From positions 1 through 6,309 of the forward strand of contig JAAYKZ010000246.1 in NCBI GenBank assembly GCA_012522165.1: DNA of 6,309 bases, in the 5' to 3' direction. Shown piece by piece: positions 4,458 through 6,309 of the stretch. A program made the position numbers and the translations under genes. The notes beneath the pieces were generated by a model, which was not told where the DNA came from, searched no databases, and worked only from the letters and a program-made list of their open reading frames with translations. This DNA comes from Clostridiales bacterium. Lineage in GTDB: Bacteria > Bacillota > Clostridia > Caldicoprobacterales > UBA3941. Within the stretch, counting starts at the first letter, position 1. Every line of letters starts with the position of its first letter.

Positions 4458-6299
4458 TTACAATCTTCTTTCATATATTGAGATATTGTTTGCATTGACT
4501 TCATAGGTTCCAGTATCAGTATATTTCACTACAGGCTTGTCCTGGAAAATATCTATGAGAAACTCTAAAGCCATGGTTCCCCAAGAGAAAGCACGCTGAG
4601 CAATAGAAGCTCTTATGTTACCGGATTTAATAAGATCGGCAATTTCTTGGAATAGGTCCACTGTTAGTACTTCAAAGTCAGGGTTATATCTCTTAATATA
4701 CTCTCCGTACGCAACACTCCAATTGGCATCGGTAGAGAATACCAACTTAATATCAGATGTATGTATAAACTCAGCAATTTCATGCAGCTGTTCCTCTGTT
4801 GGGGTGCTGAGAATGTCTCGCTTATAGACAGTTATGTCAGAATTATTTTCAAGTTCATCCACAAAACCATTTACACGTTGATCAATAGAATTAATTCTTA
4901 AATCTGACCAAACACCAACTAATACGCTTCCCTGGTTATTGAGGATTTTCTTAGCAGTTTTTGCAGCATTTTTACCAAATTCATATCCGTTAGTTTCAAT
5001 AAGTGCTTCATAGGGTACATCATCAAGGGCGGAATTGATAAATATGATTTTAACCCCTTTTGAGGCTGCATCTTTAAGAACCTGGCGTATTTCAAGAGTA
5101 TCAATGGGACTTATAATAATGGCATCGAAATCTCTTGCCACAAAGTCTTTTAGGGCTATCAACATGTCCTCTGCGGCTTTTTCCCTTGTCTTAGGGGCAA
5201 AGAATTCAAGGTTAAAGTTAAATGCATTTGCTGTTTTTGTTGCTTCCCTCATGGTAGGTCCCCAGAAAGGAGAGTCAATATCGAAGATCATTGCAATATT
5301 TTTCTGTTTAACTTGCTGCCTGTCAATCTTTATATTTTTAGTGTTGTTTTCTATATTGGCAACCTTCTCATGCAAATTCTGAGACATTTTATATATTATA
5401 TTGACAGCATTATTTTGTTCCATGGTTAAGGATGCTACTTCCTGAGTTGTAGCTGATGATTCTTCTACAATATTAGCTATACTGTCAAATGCAGTAATCA
5501 AGTGATCTTTTTCTTTTAAAAGTTCTACTACATCTTGGTTTAGATCTTGTTGACTTGAGAGATAGTTATCTATATAGGAATTAATACGTTCAAAGGCGTT
5601 TATTACATCATTTACTGCTTGGGTTTGATTTTCAAAGGTTTCTTTTGAACTTTCCATTGCCTGTTCTAAATTGCTAAGTTGAGTTGTTATTTCATTAATA
5701 TTATCATTAATAGTTTTACTTGCTTCCCTACTGTTTTCAGACAATTGTCTTATTTCTTCAGCTACCACAGCAAATCCTCTTCCAGCATCTCCTGCCCTTG
5801 ATGCTTCGATGGATGCATTTAGTGCTAGCAGGTTTGTTCTTTTAGCTATGTTAAATAATATAGCTGTTATTTCGTCAATGGTTTTTGTCTTATCTAACAA
5901 TTTATATATTTCAGTTGTAACCAATTCGTTCATTTCATAGTTTTTAGTTTGTTGTTCAGAGAGGTTGAGAATTGCTGATTGGCCGTGGGAGCTTACATTA
6001 CTCATATCGTGTGCCATTTCAATTAAATTATTAAATTTTTCACTCATCATGGAAATTTTATTTGATAGCATATCAGCAATTTGTCGACAAGTATTAATGT
6101 CATTTGCTTGATTCTGTGCGCCTTTTGAAATGAACTCTGTTGCCATTTGAAGATTTTCAGATGATTCCATCATGACTTCAATAAATCCTGATAATTGATC
6201 TGATATTAGCTTGATCTCATCGAAATCTGAACTAAAGTCTTTAATGAAGCTTTTTAGATTTTCATAAAGATTCTTGTGAGCATTGTCTGCTGAGCTCAT
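4458..6299 (-). CDS. Soluble methyl-accepting chemotaxis-type signalling protein with C-terminal periplasmic-binding-protein-like domain
   Basis: The 613 residues from ATG 6299 form two modules. Residues 1-330 are a long coiled coil with a canonical MCP signalling tip (144-197: AKRTNLLALNASIEASRAG, GRGFAVVAEEIRQL), which in this family contacts CheA and CheW. There is an MH2-like methylation segment (VEESSATTQEV, 278-288). Residues 333-605 are a type I sugar-binding-protein fold. By eye they match ribose-binding protein: SPFW (343-346) for the stacking aromatics, Arg475, Asp524, TVD (Asp548) and IAQ (Gln568). No membrane segment or signal peptide is visible, so both modules appear cytoplasmic. 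The usual order (sensor first, signalling last) is inverted. The likely role is to couple an intracellular sugar-like ligand to chemotaxis or a related kinase pathway. No CheA, CheW or transporter genes are in the window. The frame stays open to base 6309 and no Shine-Dalgarno is visible before 6299, so the true start may be upstream. Confidence 0.85.
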   Translation of the reverse strand: MSSADNAHKNLYENLKSFIKDFSSDFDEIKLISDQLSGFIEVMMESSENLQMATEFISKGAQNQANDINTCRQIADMLSNKISMMSEKFNNLIEMAHDMSNVSSHGQSAILNLSEQQTKNYEMNELVTTEIYKLLDKTKTIDEITAILFNIAKRTNLLALNASIEASRAGDAGRGFAVVAEEIRQLSENSREASKTINDNINEITTQLSNLEQAMESSKETFENQTQAVNDVINAFERINSYIDNYLSSQQDLNQDVVELLKEKDHLITAFDSIANIVEESSATTQEVASLTMEQNNAVNIIYKMSQNLHEKVANIENNTKNIKIDRQQVKQKNIAMIFDIDSPFWGPTMREATKTANAFNFNLEFFAPKTREKAAEDMLIALKDFVARDFDAIIISPIDTLEIRQVLKDAASKGVKIIFINSALDDVPYEALIETNGYEFGKNAAKTAKKILNNQGSVLVGVWSDLRINSIDQRVNGFVDELENNSDITVYKRDILSTPTEEQLHEIAEFIHTSDIKLVFSTDANWSVAYGEYIKRYNPDFEVLTVDLFQEIADLIKSGNIRASIAQRAFSWGTMALEFLIDIFQDKPVVKYTDTGTYEVNANNISIYERRL

Positions 6300-6309
6300 T
6301 TGCTTTTCA

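Noticed and set aside
5035..5382. 115-codon plus-strand open frame inside the receptor fusion gene
   Set aside because: It is antisense to the conserved binding-protein domain, has no recognisable domain, and its composition is that of a complement-frame shadow.

Overview
The window is AT-rich bacterial DNA with short intergenic gaps, GGAGG-type ribosome binding sites and a protein set that points to a low-GC Gram-positive anaerobe, most likely in Clostridia: a stand-alone DUF1858 protein, an LtaS-like membrane sulfatase-fold enzyme, a secernin-like C69 peptidase, and a chemoreceptor-type signalling protein. No single gene identifies the genus. I see no rRNA, tRNA, CRISPR array, insertion sequence or phage gene.

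Layout. Bases 1-945 are read on the plus strand. They hold an orphan protein that is probably cut at its 5' end by the window edge (1-426), a 288-base gap with a plausible promoter and two inverted repeats (427-714), and a 76-residue DUF1858 protein (715-945). A 10-bp perfect hairpin (938-962) then separates the converging plus and minus transcription units. Everything from 972 to 6309 is read on the minus strand. In order of transcription these are a chemotaxis-type signalling module fused to a C-terminal sugar-binding-protein domain (6299-4458), a gap of about 115 bases with a -10-like box and a helically phased direct repeat (4343-4457), an LtaS-like phosphoglycerol transferase (4342-2309), and a secernin-like C69 hydrolase (2306-972). 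The last two are 2 bases apart and almost certainly translationally coupled.

How the genes may work together. The LtaS-like enzyme and the C69 hydrolase form a tight two-gene operon. The first should act outside the membrane on phosphatidylglycerol-type lipid, building or decorating an envelope polymer. The second is an N-terminal-cysteine amidohydrolase or dipeptidase without a signal peptide. Their shared substrate, if any, is unknown.

The most unusual object is the fusion protein. A cytoplasmic MCP signalling hairpin carries its ligand-binding domain at the C-terminus. That domain has the fold of periplasmic ribose/galactose-binding proteins, yet no membrane segment or signal peptide is visible. 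It looks like a soluble receptor reading an intracellular sugar-like ligand. The main caveat is that its reading frame is still open at the window edge.
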